A stretch of 64,000 nt of DNA from the NCBI RefSeq assembly GCF_019578655.1, contig NC_063264.1, positions 16,604,429-16,668,428 of the forward strand, in the 5' to 3' direction. Made by a program: the position numbers and the translations under genes. Positions 34,888 to 47,930 of the stretch are shown here, one piece after another. The stretch is from Ricinus communis. Taxonomy: Eukaryota > Streptophyta > Magnoliopsida > Malpighiales > Euphorbiaceae. The notes beneath the pieces were generated by a model. That model saw only the letters and a program-made list of their open reading frames with translations. It was not told the DNA's origin and did not search any database. Position 1 is the first letter of the stretch. Every line of letters starts with the position of its first letter.

Positions 34888-37154
34888 GGTTCTTGATTTC
34901 TTTTGCAGAAATTGTGCGTTATTTTTTCCTTTTTCTCTTAATATTCCTCCCTGGTAGTTTATGTGGCAAACTATATGTTGTTTTTCATATTTTTTTAACG
35001 ATTATTACTCATGTGCTTTTTACCCTTTGATAATAGATAATACTTTTATATATTCGTCATTCAAATTGTTTTAGATTCTTTTTTAATTTAATTTATATGG
35101 ATCTCACTTAATTAAATATTTAATTATGAATTAAGAAATAGTGAATTGACTTAATTCAATATTTTGGGTCTCATAAAATTAATATTGATCTAACTAGTTA
35201 ATATTTTAAAGAAGAATATTAAAAATAATATGTTTTAAGTTAATTTATTAGAATTATACAATTAATTTAACATCTTGTCAATTTTATTATCTAATCAATC
35301 ATAGTTAAAAATAAATTAAAAATAATTGATACGCTGATTATAAATTTTTGAATTTATCTATAAATCATATCTATTATAAAAAGTAAACTCATTATATATT
35401 TATGATAATACTTCGTAAAACTTTTTATTACTTTTTATTCAATAAATGATAAATACTTAAATCTTTTATCTTTAAATAATGAGAAAATAACATATTTTAA
35501 ATTTATCAATCATTTTAAACGTGTCGCTAATCCAACAATAGGGCATAATACACCTTGAACAGCCAACAAAAATCTATTTGTTTTTCAGTTTTGGAAGTTA
35601 AATGAGTTAAATTGAGGGTGTCATCTTTATATTTACATAATGATTAGCTATGTTTTCATGGTTAGGGTATATTATAACTTTAAATCCGGTCCATGTAGAT
35701 ATGTGGTTCAATGGGTCAATTTAAGTATGTACGCAATATGCATTAGATGTTGATAAGTGTGTAATATTGACGTGCATTTAAAATTTTTTTTTATTAAATT
35801 GGTACTAAATACTCATTAACTTATGTTCATTAAACATGTACCGAGTATTTATTATTTAAACATTAAATGTTTATTATTTGTTAATTTAATTTTATTGAGA
35901 AGATATATATACTATAATATAAAAATTTATTATATAATTTTAGCTTGTTGTTTTTTTTGTTTACTAACTGTAATGATGATTTATGTTATGTTTATAGTAT
36001 ATATGTATGTTTGAATAAATTAATGAATATAATTTTTATTAATGATGACTATCCATCAACAAAGTAATGAATATAATGTTTATAAATGATGCATGTTTAT
36101 ATCAATCACAAAAAATTTTCAATATATATCTAAAAGCTAATCGAAACTTTCATAATTAATAAACATTATATATACAGATCATAAATATTGAAGTACTAGA
36201 TAATGAACATTAACTAATATTAAAATTGATAAATAATACATGAAACAAAATGAATATGAATATTAATCGAATTTTAAATTCACAGATAATGAGTATTTAA
36301 ACACGATGAAAATTAATTATTATAATATATTACATCTAATGAACATTATACATATAGAAAATGAACATTTTAGTATATGTACAAAAAAATTAATAATATG
36401 TACTAGGTTTAATGAAAACTTTTAATATGTGTTACTATATTCTGACACATATGATTTTCATTTTGATACGTGTATTCATTATTAACACTTGAAATTTAAA
36501 TTTATGTATAATTAGTTATTTATCCATGTATTTACGACAGTTATAAATCAAGTTGGTAGACATACTTTATTAATTTATAAAATTTTAAAAATAATAGCAA
36601 ACTAACTATTTTTAAATGTCCTTAATTTCTTAAAATTTTAAAAATATGTTAATGCAATATTATAAAAATATTTATTAATTAATTTTAATATTATATAAAT
36701 TAATATATTAATATAATTGATATTACTATTTTTAAAATTAAAAATTTATTATATAATTAAAAAATAATTTATTATTGAATATGATATTAAAAATATAATT
36801 TATGATGCTATATTTTAAAATTAAAATTATTATCTAATCACAAAACTAATTTATTAATGAATATAATATTAAAATATAATTATTATGCTATTTCTTATAA
36901 TAGAATTAGTATTATTATTTGATTAAAAAACTATTTATTAGTTAATATAGCATTAAAATATAATTAATATGTTGTTTCTTAGGATTAGAGTTAGTTTTTA
37001 ATTAGAAATATAATTTATGAATCAATAAATTAATAGAAAAATTATAAAATTACACATAAGTTTGAATCATATATGTCAAAAGTAAGTATACGTATCAAAA
37101 TAAAAATTTTATATGTCAAAAATTAAGTACACATATAAAAACTTAAATCTTAAA

Positions 37155-37195
<41 letters not shown>

Positions 37196-38890
37196 AATTT
37201 CATAGTTTTATCTATTAATTTAATAATAATTCTTATATTTTTATAATAATTAATATAAGAACAATCAAGAAAGACATTAAATATTTAATTATTATTATTT
37301 TTTAAATATTATAAATAATTATAAAATATAAAAATACTATTTAACTTTATAAATTAAATATATATTTACTATTTATAATTAAAATAAGTACGACAGTCAT
37401 ACAATAAATGGATAAAGGGCTAGTTTTCATAAATCTACAAAAAAGTTTATTCAACATTATTTTCAATATCATTTAAATTTCTTAAATCATTTTATCATAA
37501 TTTAAAAAATAAAAATTTCATGTATCAATAAATAAATATACATGTTAAAATAAAAATCTTCAAAATAGTGACACATTAAAATATTTATCTCAAAATTTTA
37601 TATATATATATATAATCCAAATTATAGATTTAGAAAGAATCAAACTAAATTGAATTAAAATGAAACGTGAAACGTGGATAGACAATTATTTCTTATAAAT
37701 ATATAAAAATTTATTAAATATATAATTTTTTATATAATATTAATTTTTATAAATTTATTTTGTTATAATTAAAATAAATTAAAAAGCGAGAACAAAAATC
37801 TAACATGTATAAGAAAAGAAGAGGGTCCCCGCACATGTATAATGGTTCCCTAATCGATCCTCACAGCCTGCGAGAAATCATCAAAGCATATTATGAATGA
37901 CATTAAATAATATTTAATTTATTATTATTTTAAAGAATTTTATAATTATAAAATATCAAAAATCATATTTAATTTGATTTATAACTAAATTTATATTATT
38001 ATTTAAAATTAAAATAACTACGATAATCGTACAAGATACAGGCAAAAAATTAATTTTTATAAATATAAACAAATTACTAATATATAATTTTTAATACAAT
38101 ATTAATTCTATAGTTTATTTTATCATAATAAGAAAATAATAAAAAAGCAGAAAATGTCGTCCTCGCAAATATGACCTGCCTCCGGACCACATAGTAATCT
38201 GGGATGCATGTTATAAGAATAATGTAATTTAGAGAAAGAGAAAGAGAGAGAAATTAGAGTAAAACTAATTCAGTTAACTCTTCAAATTGAACATATTAGA
38301 TTAAACTCTTTTTTATTTAAGAAAAGAAAAGAAAATAGATTTTGTAAAGAAAGATAGACAAAAAAAGAGAAAAGAAATAAAAAAGAGAAATTAAGATAAT
38401 TATATCATAAATAATGACTTTTTATTCGTTAATAAAGTACTCTATATCTGCAAATAGAAAGATTTAAGTGAAAAAGAAATTAAGTTTTGGACTAAAGCCA
38501 AAAAGGTTTATTTGGCGTCAGTGACCAAATTGAACCTTAATCTAAAACGATTTTAATTTGTATTATTTGGGTACTTCAATTTTTGTATCACCAGGAAAGC
38601 CTTATGGTAAGCTCCTATCGGATAGAATAGATTCTCTTTTTTAATTTTGCGTTGTTAGATCATCTCTGCGAGTACTTTTTACTTTAAAAATTATTTTTTA
38701 TTTAATAAAAATATCTTTATTTATATTTAAATATAAAAAATAAAAATTATTTTTTGAACTTAATAATTTCTTATTTTTATTTTTATTTTACTTTATTCAA
38801 AAAATATTAATATTTTAATTCTCTTTTCTTCTTAAGAAAGTTTTTTAAAAAAAGTTAGAAATAGTAAACTATCAATTAATAAAATATAGA
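34888..38890. other. AT-rich intergenic region with repeat debris
   Basis: No coding sequence recognised. It holds copy 2 of a dispersed repeat (about 35790-36450), inverted copies of a short motif (36430-36485 against 37072-37137), a TA microsatellite at 37157-37188, and two similar blocks (about 37600-37810 and 37880-38150) that share attaaata...aataatctac.a-type phrases ending in gc-rich cctgc. None is bounded well enough to call an element. Confidence 0.55.
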
Positions 38891-39423
38891 CCTAATAGTA
38901 ATTAAAATTCAAATCCTTGCGTGTTAGTTTGATTTTGGCCCAAACTTTTAAAAATGTTAAAATAGGCCGAGTTTGCGATACTGAAGTGCAATTTTAGCCT
39001 ACCTCCTCTCCTGGTCAAAATTAAACTGATCTGGCAGCTGAGTCGACATCCATGTGGGCATGTGATTAGTGTAGGCTTATCGAGCCCACGTCAACATCAG
39101 ACCAATTTGAGTTAGCTTGTTTACTAGAGTTATGAATAAAAAAATAAAAAGAACTTAAACCTAATTTACTCAATTCTTCTCTCTATGTAGTCTCTCAGTC
39201 ATTCTCTTTTTCAAAAGTTGCAAATTTTCAATTTTCTAAGCAATTGCAAATTTTTCTTCTCAATAAAAGTAATTCTTTCTCTCTCTCGTCTTTGATCGTT
39301 GTTATAACCAAAGGGAAGGGATAGCAACAGATTTATGTAGCTAAGGTCTTATTTAGGTAAGAGGTTTTCTAGTTAGGGTTTTTGGCTTATTAGTTGTACA
39401 AGGGTAACAGAAAGTTGGATGCC

Positions 39424-39730
39424 ATGGATTCTACTAGTTTAGCCTTAGTGACTTCATCTAGAAGTGGAGTGAGATATTGTTTCAAGCACAATATTGAGTT
39501 ATGATATTATACTTCAACAACCAGAAAAACCCTTAATAGAAGGGTTCTTTTTGAGAGGAAAGGAACTTGTAACATGCTTTAATGATATTATCTAAAAGGT
39601 TCTTTTATGGATAAAATAGTTTTTGAGATGATTTACAAGCAAACCAATGCTAATGAAGAGCTATTATTAAAGAAAAAGAATGTTAAAGCAATGTTTATGT
39701 CATTTGAAGGAAGAAAAACTAATGCTTAGT
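39424..39730 (+). pseudogene. GRF-type zinc-finger-like remnant inside the Mutator-like element
   Basis: Reads MDSTSLALVTSSRSGVRYCF, then TSTTRKTLNRR and a later Cys, spaced like the GRF zinc finger (C-x-H/C ... TS.T..NPgRRF ... C). A helical stretch rich in Lys and Glu (EELLLKKKNVKAM) follows, as in plant GRF-finger proteins with a coiled coil. Stops interrupt it (after IEL and after CNML). GRF-finger genes are known companions of plant repeats and MULEs. The call is weak. Confidence 0.35.
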
Positions 39731-40069
39731 CAACAGATAAGCAATTTATAGAGGGACATCATTTATAAAGATGCAAGGGATACAAAATTTATAATTGTAA
39801 TGTGTTTTGTTGTTGTAGCTTTAATTGTGTGTATGCAAGCTATGCCATTGAAGCAAAAACAAGTGTTGTACTTGCTTTGGATGTATTTGTGTTGAACATA
39901 ATTGAATATTAGAGGATTTTTGCTTTCTTTTGATTTTGGATATGAATAAGCAATATGCTTATTGAATTTAATAGTTAGTATTACAAAAATAGAAAATGAT
40001 ATTGACACATAATTTGGAATCAAATTGATAGTTCAAATACTGAAAAAATGCTTTGTAAAATTTAATAGG

Positions 40070-40375
40070 CTGCCAGAATAGTCATTATTGGTATAGAATA
40101 GCCACAAAAAATATCTTAATTGACTACCAATCATCGAAAAAGACCATAAAAGACACAATATTATTTTGCTGATTGGCATAGAATAACGACAAAAAAAAAC
40201 CTAATTGACTACCAATCACAAAAAATCCATAAAAGGCACCATAGTATTTTTCCTATTGGCATAGAATATCCACAAAAACATCCTAATTTACTACCAGTTA
40301 CTGTAAAAAGACCATAAAAGGCACCATAGTATTTTGCCTATTAGCATAGAACAACCACAAAAAATAGCCTAATTG
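40070..40375. repeat. ~85-bp tandem repeat, about 3.5 units
   Basis: The phrase attggcatagaa recurs at 40086, 40172, 40255 and 40340, with accataaaag.cac and actaccaatca between. Spacing is 83-86 bp. It lies in the middle of the Mutator-like element between the two gene remnants. Confidence 0.85.
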
Positions 40376-40993
40376 CTTCATTAGTATTTACCTTTCCTCT
40401 TCGACTTGGTTGCATTATTCACTAGTTTTAATGCAGTTGCTTGGGTGGATGTAGATTTGGAATTGATAGAACTCTATGGACTTTGAGTCCCTAATGGCTG
40501 AGAGGTGTTTGCTATCTGAGTTTGTTGAGACCTAGGATTAACATGCACCTTCTAACTACAAATTTAGTTGCTTGTAAACCATTTACAAAATTCACTCTAG
40601 ATTCACCTAGCATCTGCACAGTTCAAAGACACATAATGAATCATTCATCGAAGCTAATAAATGTAAAACCAAAAAGGTTGTATAAAAATCACTAACTTGC
40701 AGTAAATATTCCTAGATTTTGCTTGTCTATTTGTATCTCTCCTAAAAGAAATGTGCTTATTATTTATTCTTCAAATAGTAAAGGTAGACTTAGTTTGCTT
40801 CTTGGCACTCTAAACACCCTATTTGCAATTTCTAAAAAACTTGGCTTCTAATCTTTTCTTACTTGAGCTAGGCCAAAGAATATCAAACCCATTACTTATG
40901 CCATATAGTTGAACAACATTCATTTAAGCAACAGACTCAAAATCATTCCAAACACAAATCCTATAGTCTTATGATCATATTTAGAATTGTACA

Positions 40994-41800
40994 CTATATT
41001 TTTTTCTTCTTTCTATTTAGATTAATTTCCAAATCCCCTTTATCACTTGTATAAGGAGTTTCATAACCCTCCTCACTAAAATCAGAATATTCACTAACTA
41101 CTTCACCATCATTCCTACCCCGATCTTCATTGATAGCTCGAAATTCCCTTGCACTTGTATCCACATCATGTCTGCTATGTTCTAATAAGTCATTTAACCC
41201 TAAACCATTACTATGATCAACTACAGTAGTCTTAAAAGCTTTTTTATTCTTCATTGCCAACATAAACTCCTCATCCTCTTTATCTGAATCATTCAACAAG
41301 CTAGCTTCATTATCACTTTCATCTTCAAACTTAATATGTGGATCCAATTCCACTTCAGTAGCATCCTTACCACCTTCATAAATATGCATTGCATGAGGTT
41401 CATCAATATGTACTTCAACAGGTTGCTCACTATCTACATTATTACTACATCCATCATTTGTCTCCTCATTATCCCCATCATCTCCTTATATTATAACAAG
41501 TATCAAACTCTTCCATACCAGTTTCTATAAAAACTTTTAAGAAACTAAAATCAGCCCCATCATCCCACATTATTTTCAATTCTGCATTATTCTTTACTAA
41601 TGCTTGAAACTTTCAAGTAGAATTCTACACTTAAACTACCCAATCTTCTTAACTGTCCCAAACCCTAACTACTTTACACTAGCCACAACATCTACCCACT
41701 TCATATCCCCATAATCCCTCCAACCACTAGGTATAATATGACCACCTATGTACTTAGTTACATGACCATCGCTAAATTTACCTTCCACCACAGCTCAACA
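40994..41800 (-). pseudogene. MuDR-type transposase, N-terminal fragment
   Basis: From 41800 leftward on the minus strand: GHVTKYIGGHIIPSG and MKWVDVVASVK, then LGFGTVKKI after a stop. This matches the N-terminal module of plant MuDR transposases (Y.GG..., LGY....KIWY). It is followed by a long acidic stretch (41389-40994) with EDESDNEASLLNDSDKEDEE and YSDFSEEGYETPYTSDKGDL, the usual acidic linker before the catalytic region. The MULE transposase DDE core and SWIM finger are missing, and stops occur at 41.63-41.50 kb. Confidence 0.7.
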
Positions 41801-42590
41801 GAAAACCTGCATACACAGTCACAATGCTAAATACGTACTGCCAATTCCAAAATCATAATTAAAAATTTCTCTAATTATATGTTGAGACTTCAATTAATAC
41901 AAATATGCAATAAGTTAAAACGAGCATGTTTTCCAATAACAACCATTTTTAAATCAAATTCCTAACTAAATTCCAATTTTGAATTTCATAACTTAAATAC
42001 TTAAATAATAGCAAAAATTAGCACTAACAATACATAATATACTAACTCTTTTTTCCTTTTTTGACTTTTACCCATCACGTTTATACCTTCTTTCTGTAGC
42101 TTTGGACCATTGACAACTTCTAACTTCTTTGTTATTTTGCAAAACGATGAGCTTCACTTGATTCCTCTAAATAAAATTACCCTCCAACAATATTATTGAT
42201 GATTTCAATGAATAGAGAGTACAGAAATAGAGAAACTAAATTAGGTTTATATTGAATGAGAAAACATTGATAGATAATAGTAAGATTTTTAAAGAATATG
42301 AGATCTAGGATTTTTTACATTAGATATTCTAACATTAGTTATTATTGTTTCTCCATTCACCTAAGGTTAAAAGACTAACTCAAGTTGGTTAGTCTTTTAC
42401 ATGATGTGGCATCAAATAATAAATAAAATAAATATATAATGCCATGTCAATTGCCAGGTCAGTTTAATTCTGACAAGGAGAGGAAGTAGGCTAAAATTGC
42501 ACTCGGTGTTTTGGGCCTACTTTGACAATTTTAAAAGTTTGGGACAAAGCCACACTAACATGCAAAGGTTTGAATTTTAATTACGATCAT

Positions 42591-43595
42591 GCCTAAAATG
42601 TATAGGAACTTGTAACATATTAATTATAATAAGAATAAATAATGAATTTAACTCTCCTATTGTAAAGAGCCAAATCTACTTTATTTTTTATTAAAAAAAA
42701 AAGAGTCAAATCTCCAAAAGACTCTCAATATAAGATAAACTCTTTATTATAAAGAGCTATTCAACAAAATAAGATTCTAACACACTCTCTAATTTTTAAA
42801 TATAAAGTAAAGAGTCAATTTGACTCTACATTTGGAGGGAGAGCCAAATTCACTCTTTATTATTATTGTAATTAATCCATTATAAGTTCCTAAACACTTC
42901 ATTTCAAAAAAAAAAAGTACCTATACACTTTATTAATTAATATCTATTTTTTCATTAAAAATAAATTTTCTTTTCTTCTCTAAGAAAAAGAAAAATTTAA
43001 ACATTAATACTTGTTGGATAAAGCAAAATAAAGATAAAAATAAAGAAAGCATTAACTCAAAAAAAAATTATATTCTTTATAAGTAAAAATTCTCTTATTA
43101 AACAAAATATGCTCTTTAAAATAAAGAGCACCATTAAACATAGTTTCTTTAATAAAGAGTATCTTAAGAAATATTTAAATATAGAGAGAAATATCTTATG
43201 TAAATCCAATACACTCTTTATATTTTATTCTTTAGCTTGCTTTTTTTTACTTTCATAACTATTAATAGTTTTAATTTATCATTCTTTTTTTATCTTTTAC
43301 TAATAGAAAATAAGAATTATAAATATTAATTAAATCAAATATATAGAAATTTGTAGTGCATTTATTAAATATAAAACACATAATAAAGTTTATCTCTCCT
43401 TATGTAAAGAGTGGAATTAACTATCTATTTTATATTTAAATAATAAAGAGAATATTATAATATTATTTTATGATATGACTCTTTAAAATAAAGAGTTTAA
43501 CATATATATAGAGTGTATTAGAGATGTTCATATATGCCGCTTGATAAAAGAGAATTTCATTAGTGTTCTAATCGCACTAAAACTAAAATTAGAAA
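42591..43595. other. AT-rich region with repeated gagtc/aactcttta phrases
   Basis: No gene. Phrases such as taaagagtcaa, actctttattat and taaagagc recur many times in both orientations between 42645 and 43510, suggesting one or more small inverted-repeat elements. I could not fix their ends. Confidence 0.45.
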
Positions 43596-43614
43596 TTAGG
43601 ATGTAAAAGAACTT

Positions 43615-43868
43615 ACATAATAGGCAGTGACAGTGCCAGCAGAGTTTCTAGGAACAAGTTTGATTTGCATATCAATCTTTCCAAAAAGATACTCATTCTT
43701 GGACTGAAATCTTGAGCCTGAAGCTTTATCAAGGGTAAGAAGTTCACCATTGCTGAGTATCTTAGCACGACCATCTCCCCATGTAATATCAAAATCATTA
43801 TAGAAATTGCTGGCAGAAGCAGCCATCAAAGAGGCCAGAAGAAGTAGTACATAATTTGAAGAAGCCAT
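43615..43868 (-). pseudogene. XTH exon 1 only (truncated XTH gene)
   Basis: The minus-strand frame starts with ATG at 43868. A clear signal peptide ([20 protein letters not shown]) is followed by [18 protein letters not shown] and [20 protein letters not shown], ending at a GTAAG donor (43614), the same position as the other two XTH copies. Exons 2 and 3, including the catalytic DEIDFEFLG, are absent from the DNA to the left. LLTLSLDK has lost two codons (LLTLDK). A TATA-type motif lies at 43955-43962 on the minus strand, about 90 bp upstream. The promoter and first exon look well kept, so a truncated secreted peptide of about 90 residues is conceivable but unlikely to work. Confidence 0.9.
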
Positions 43869-43869
43869 T

Positions 43870-46800
43870 CGATATTTGTTGTATTTCAGTTAGTTTTGGA
43901 AAGCTGAGAAATGGATATCTGTGTGTATGTCTAGAAGAGTATGTACTGGTAGGAATATATAGTACGGGAAAACAAAAGAAAAGAAAAGAAAAGGAAAAAC
44001 AAAGGGAAAGGAAATTGCATGGGAAGACACAGTGGGCTAAGCTGTGCACAGGTGTTTGGATTTTGGAGGAATAAAAATATAGCTGTAAAATAGCACTAAA
44101 CGAATCAAATTGTTTATACAAAATAAAAAAAAACAACGCGTTTTCTTTCTTTTCGCAATTACATTTCCCTATTGGTTTTGTTTCAAACTTTGAACGAGTG
44201 ACATTGTCCCTCGGCCATCACTACCGCCAAATTTTTTGTTTGATCACTTTTGGCAATTAATTAATACTTTTATTAGCAGATTGCATGATGGTAATAATTA
44301 TTTTAATTAAAATAATAATATTAAATTAATTGATAAATAAAATTTAATATAGGTTTTTTAAGATTTTATAAAAATAATAAATTAAATATTTTAAAATACA
44401 TTTTCTAATTCTTTTAGTATTTTAAATTTTACTAGTTTCGAAATTCTTTTATATATGTAAATAATATAAAAATTAATTGGAGAATATGCATTAGTTGATT
44501 TTAGTATGATATAAATTAATACTATAAATATAATTAATATTACTGTTTTTTAGGATTATAGACTATCATATAACTAGAAAAAAATATTAGAAATATAATC
44601 AAAGTATTATTAAAATGTTTATATCTTATGAAAATTGCTTTAGATTACAAAAAAATTATAAAAAAATTAAGTATTTTTATAAAGCAGAAATTCATTTCGA
44701 TTATAAAAAGATTCAATATTTTTTTATAAATTTATTAATATTTTTATGAAATTTTGACTTTCGTATAAGTAATAATATTTCCAGTTGTTGACAGCTCTAT
44801 TTTAAAGTTTTTTTCTTCATTAATAGTTGGTTTGATTTTTTATTTAAACAATAGTTATCTTTATCAAAACTTATTAATAATAAATTACTTTAGATTGGTC
44901 TCATATAATTAAATTTTTATAATTTGTAATAGATAATTATTATTTTAAAATTGTAATTAATAGTTAAATAATTATGACATTTGAAATTAGAAACTTTTTA
45001 TTAGTGGAATTTTAATTTTAATTTCTATTCTTAAAATAATTTTTACAAAAATCTTTAATAATAAATATAATTGAACTAAACAAAATTAATTATAACCATT
45101 TTATATCATTGAAAATAATATAATAAAGATAAAATATATTTAAAGATGGATTATACTTTCAATGGTCATTTAACATGCTAACAACAAAAACTAATAAAAT
45201 TTTACCAAACAGTTTAATTTATCAGCTACCAGCTGCATTGATCGACTGAACCAAACAGACTCTTAGATTATATGTGTTCCAATTGGTCGTATGCCTACTC
45301 TTATGGTCATGAACAAAAATAAGAACCCCATGAAGTTTTATGGTAGTTAATTAAGATTTTAAAAGTATGAAGTTATCTCTATCTTCAATCTCCTAAGTTT
45401 AGTAATTCATGAACTAGCATTAGACTTCAACTATCGTTTCATCATTTAAAGCCTTAAACAAGTAAATACTTGGCCATAATATTTATAGGATAATAGATAT
45501 CTAAACTACTAAGTCAAGATTCATCGATCCAAAAACTAAAATCACATTCAATTAATCATAGAAAATTAATGAGTTTTTGCCAAGTCCCTAAAACAAAGAA
45601 ATCTAGCCACTTGTGACTTTATCCATAATAGTTGAATCGATAACAAAAAGGAAAGAGTTTATAGAGTTAAAAATCATAAGTACATAAGTGTCTAATATTA
45701 ATTGATATTGCAAATCAAGGTGCCTTATAAGTTTAAGTTAAAGTTCAGGGGCAATAGGTTTTCTGATAGAAGTTGGAGTACTTATAGATATATTATGTCA
45801 ATGATAGAATATACCCGAGAGTAACTTTCTCCCTTTTTAAATTTAAGAAGAGAGAATATAGTTCTTAAGTTATTTTAGAGAATGATGATAAATTAAAGCA
45901 TCCCCAACATTACTCCATGTCTCCATATAAAATTATAAATAATTAACTTTCTATTTTAATTTGTCCCAAAATATGTGTATATTCTAATAATACTTTCAAT
46001 TTTACTCTATATTTAAATTTTTATTAATAAAGTAAAAAATAATGAGAAATAAAAAGAGAAAGAATGTGGCTCTTAAAAAAAAAGTTAAAAAATGTATAAA
46101 AAATTAATATAATATATTTAAAAGTTACTTAAAAGTCATTTTCTCCCTCCTTAAATAAAAAAAAATATGGCTCTTAATTCATTTTAGGAAAGAATAATAA
46201 AACGGGAAGTCTCTTGGAAGCCTAATTTTTATATATACTGTCTATAACAGAGAATGAACATCACTTAAGTACTTGTTCGGATGCTTTGAAAGTCTGTTGG
46301 AAGTCCAATTTTTGCATATATTTCTTGTAATATAGAAATAGCATGATTTAAAAGCTGTTAGGATCCTCCTAAAAAAGTTAAAATAGTTTCTTCTAACATC
46401 TAAACTAACCGAGTTTCATACCATTATACAGTAAAATTATCAAAATTAGTTTTAAGAATTTAATTATTATATATATTTTTTAATTTCAAAAATGTAATTA
46501 AACGACTTTGATATTTAGAGATTTAATTGCATTCAATCTGAAAATTTAAATGCTTATATTTATACCTTCCCCAAAAAAATCACAGATGTAAAACTTCTTA
46601 AAATAACAACACCAAATTAAAAAAAAAAGACAAAACTCTTTAGGGTTTAGGAGTTTACATATCGAAAAATAAAAATAACAACACCGATTAATCGGGTTGG
46701 CATAATATATTTATTAAACTAGTGAATTAGTGATGTAAAACAAAAAGAAGCACATCTAATTTTGTCTAGGTTACCTTTTATTTTTTATTGATAATGGTTC

Positions 46801-47150
46801 AGGTTCGTTGTTTTGTAATGTCTAGTTGCCGCATCGGTGTCGGCGGCAGTGACCAACAGTTAAGAGACAACTAGCAATGCCAATAGAGAGCCAGTGAGCT
46901 AGCAACTCACTGCACTTTTTCCTTTCAAAATAATACTAATAGTAATAAATAAATAAATAAATAAATAATAATAAAACCACCTTCATGCAAATTGGCGAAA
47001 AAAGGCATTAGCTGTGTGCTCAAAGACAACTAATTTTCTCATTTTTTCAAGCCACACGAAACACAACACAACTGGCCCATTTCATTTAATTAGAAATTAG
47101 TTTTGGCTGTTCTTACTCTATTTCTCACCTTCCCGTGCCTTTCCTGCCCA
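43870..47150. other. AT-rich intergenic region between divergent XTH copies
   Basis: Promoter of the minus-strand XTH to about 44.2 kb, then AT-rich sequence without coding signal. A possible small repeat lies near 45.9-46.35 kb (ctcttaa.ttcattttag-type phrases and gaagtctcttggaagccta / gaaagtctgttggaagtcca repeated about 85 bp apart). A tetranucleotide AAAT run lies at about 46940-46969. Confidence 0.5.
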
Positions 47151-47245
47151 AACATAAATACCAACCCCCATGCTTCTCTTCTCTCCACTTCAACAAGCTT
47201 CTTTCACTTACATTTCACTCTCTATACTAATTCAGTAGCCTGGAT

Positions 47246-47930
47246 ATGGCCTTTCCAAGAGTTGTATTAGTGCTCCTTATGCCTCTTCTTTTTGGCTCTT
47301 TCATGGTTTCCTTTACTGGTAATTTCTACAATGATTTTGACATTACATGGGGAGATGGGCGTTCTAAGATACTCAATAATGGAGAGCTTCTCACTCTCAG
47401 CCTTGACAAAGCCTTTGGCTTAGGATTTCAGTCCAGGAATAAGCATCTTTTTGGAAATATTCATATGCAAATCAAGCTTGTCCCTGGCAACTCTGCTGGC
47501 ACTGTCGCTGCCTACTATGTAAGTTGTTCTTCATTCTACAAATGCTGCTTGGCTTAATTTTTGAAGTTCATTTTCATTTGATTAATGAAATGCTTGAATT
47601 TGTAATTGTCCTCAAAAGGGTCTACATGGGATGAGATAGACTTTGAGTTCTTGGGGAATTTGAGTGGTGACCCTTACATTCTTCACACTAATGTGTTTAG
47701 CTAAGGCAAAGGCAACAAAGAGCAACAATTCTATCTATGGTTCGATCCAACTGTAGATTTTCACACCTATTCGATCCTCTGGAATCCTCAGCGCATCATG
47801 TAAGCAATCAGTTTAACTAAGCAACTCTATCAATCCCAAGTCTCCTTCAGTCGATGTAATATTTATGTACTGACAAAACTCGTACCTCTATAGCAGCTTC
47901 TCTGTTGATGGCACTCCAATCAGAGTTATT
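47246..47930 (+). pseudogene. XTH pseudogene truncated by mitochondrial DNA
   Basis: Exon 1 47246-47518 begins with ATG and a signal peptide ([19 protein letters not shown]), then [19 protein letters not shown]. Exon 2 47606-47799 holds the intact catalytic DEIDFEFLG. Exon 3 starts at 47897 (FSVDGTPIR) and stops at the junction near 47930. Three lesions are visible: the exon 2 acceptor AG is AA (47604-47605), Gln is TAA in FSQGKG (47702-47704), and all of exon 3 beyond GTPIR is replaced by mitochondrial-type DNA. Exon lengths match the XTH copy at 19195, so the two are paralogues. Confidence 0.93.

Larger units (their letters stand above)
38895..42590. mobile_element. Mutator-like element with ~230-bp terminal inverted repeats
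   Basis: 38895-39128 and 42370-42590 are inverted copies of each other. Both read gtaattaaaattcaaa inward from the ends, then tttggcccaaacttttaaaa-type, gtgcaattttagcctac, cctctcc, aattaaactga.ctggca and, at the inner end, tgagttag. The inside carries a minus-strand MuDR-type fragment and a plus-strand GRF-like fragment. A possible 9-bp target duplication is aaaatatag at 38881-38889 against aatgtatag near 42597-42605 (two mismatches). Length is about 3.7 kb, short for an autonomous element, and both genes are broken. Confidence 0.82.
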
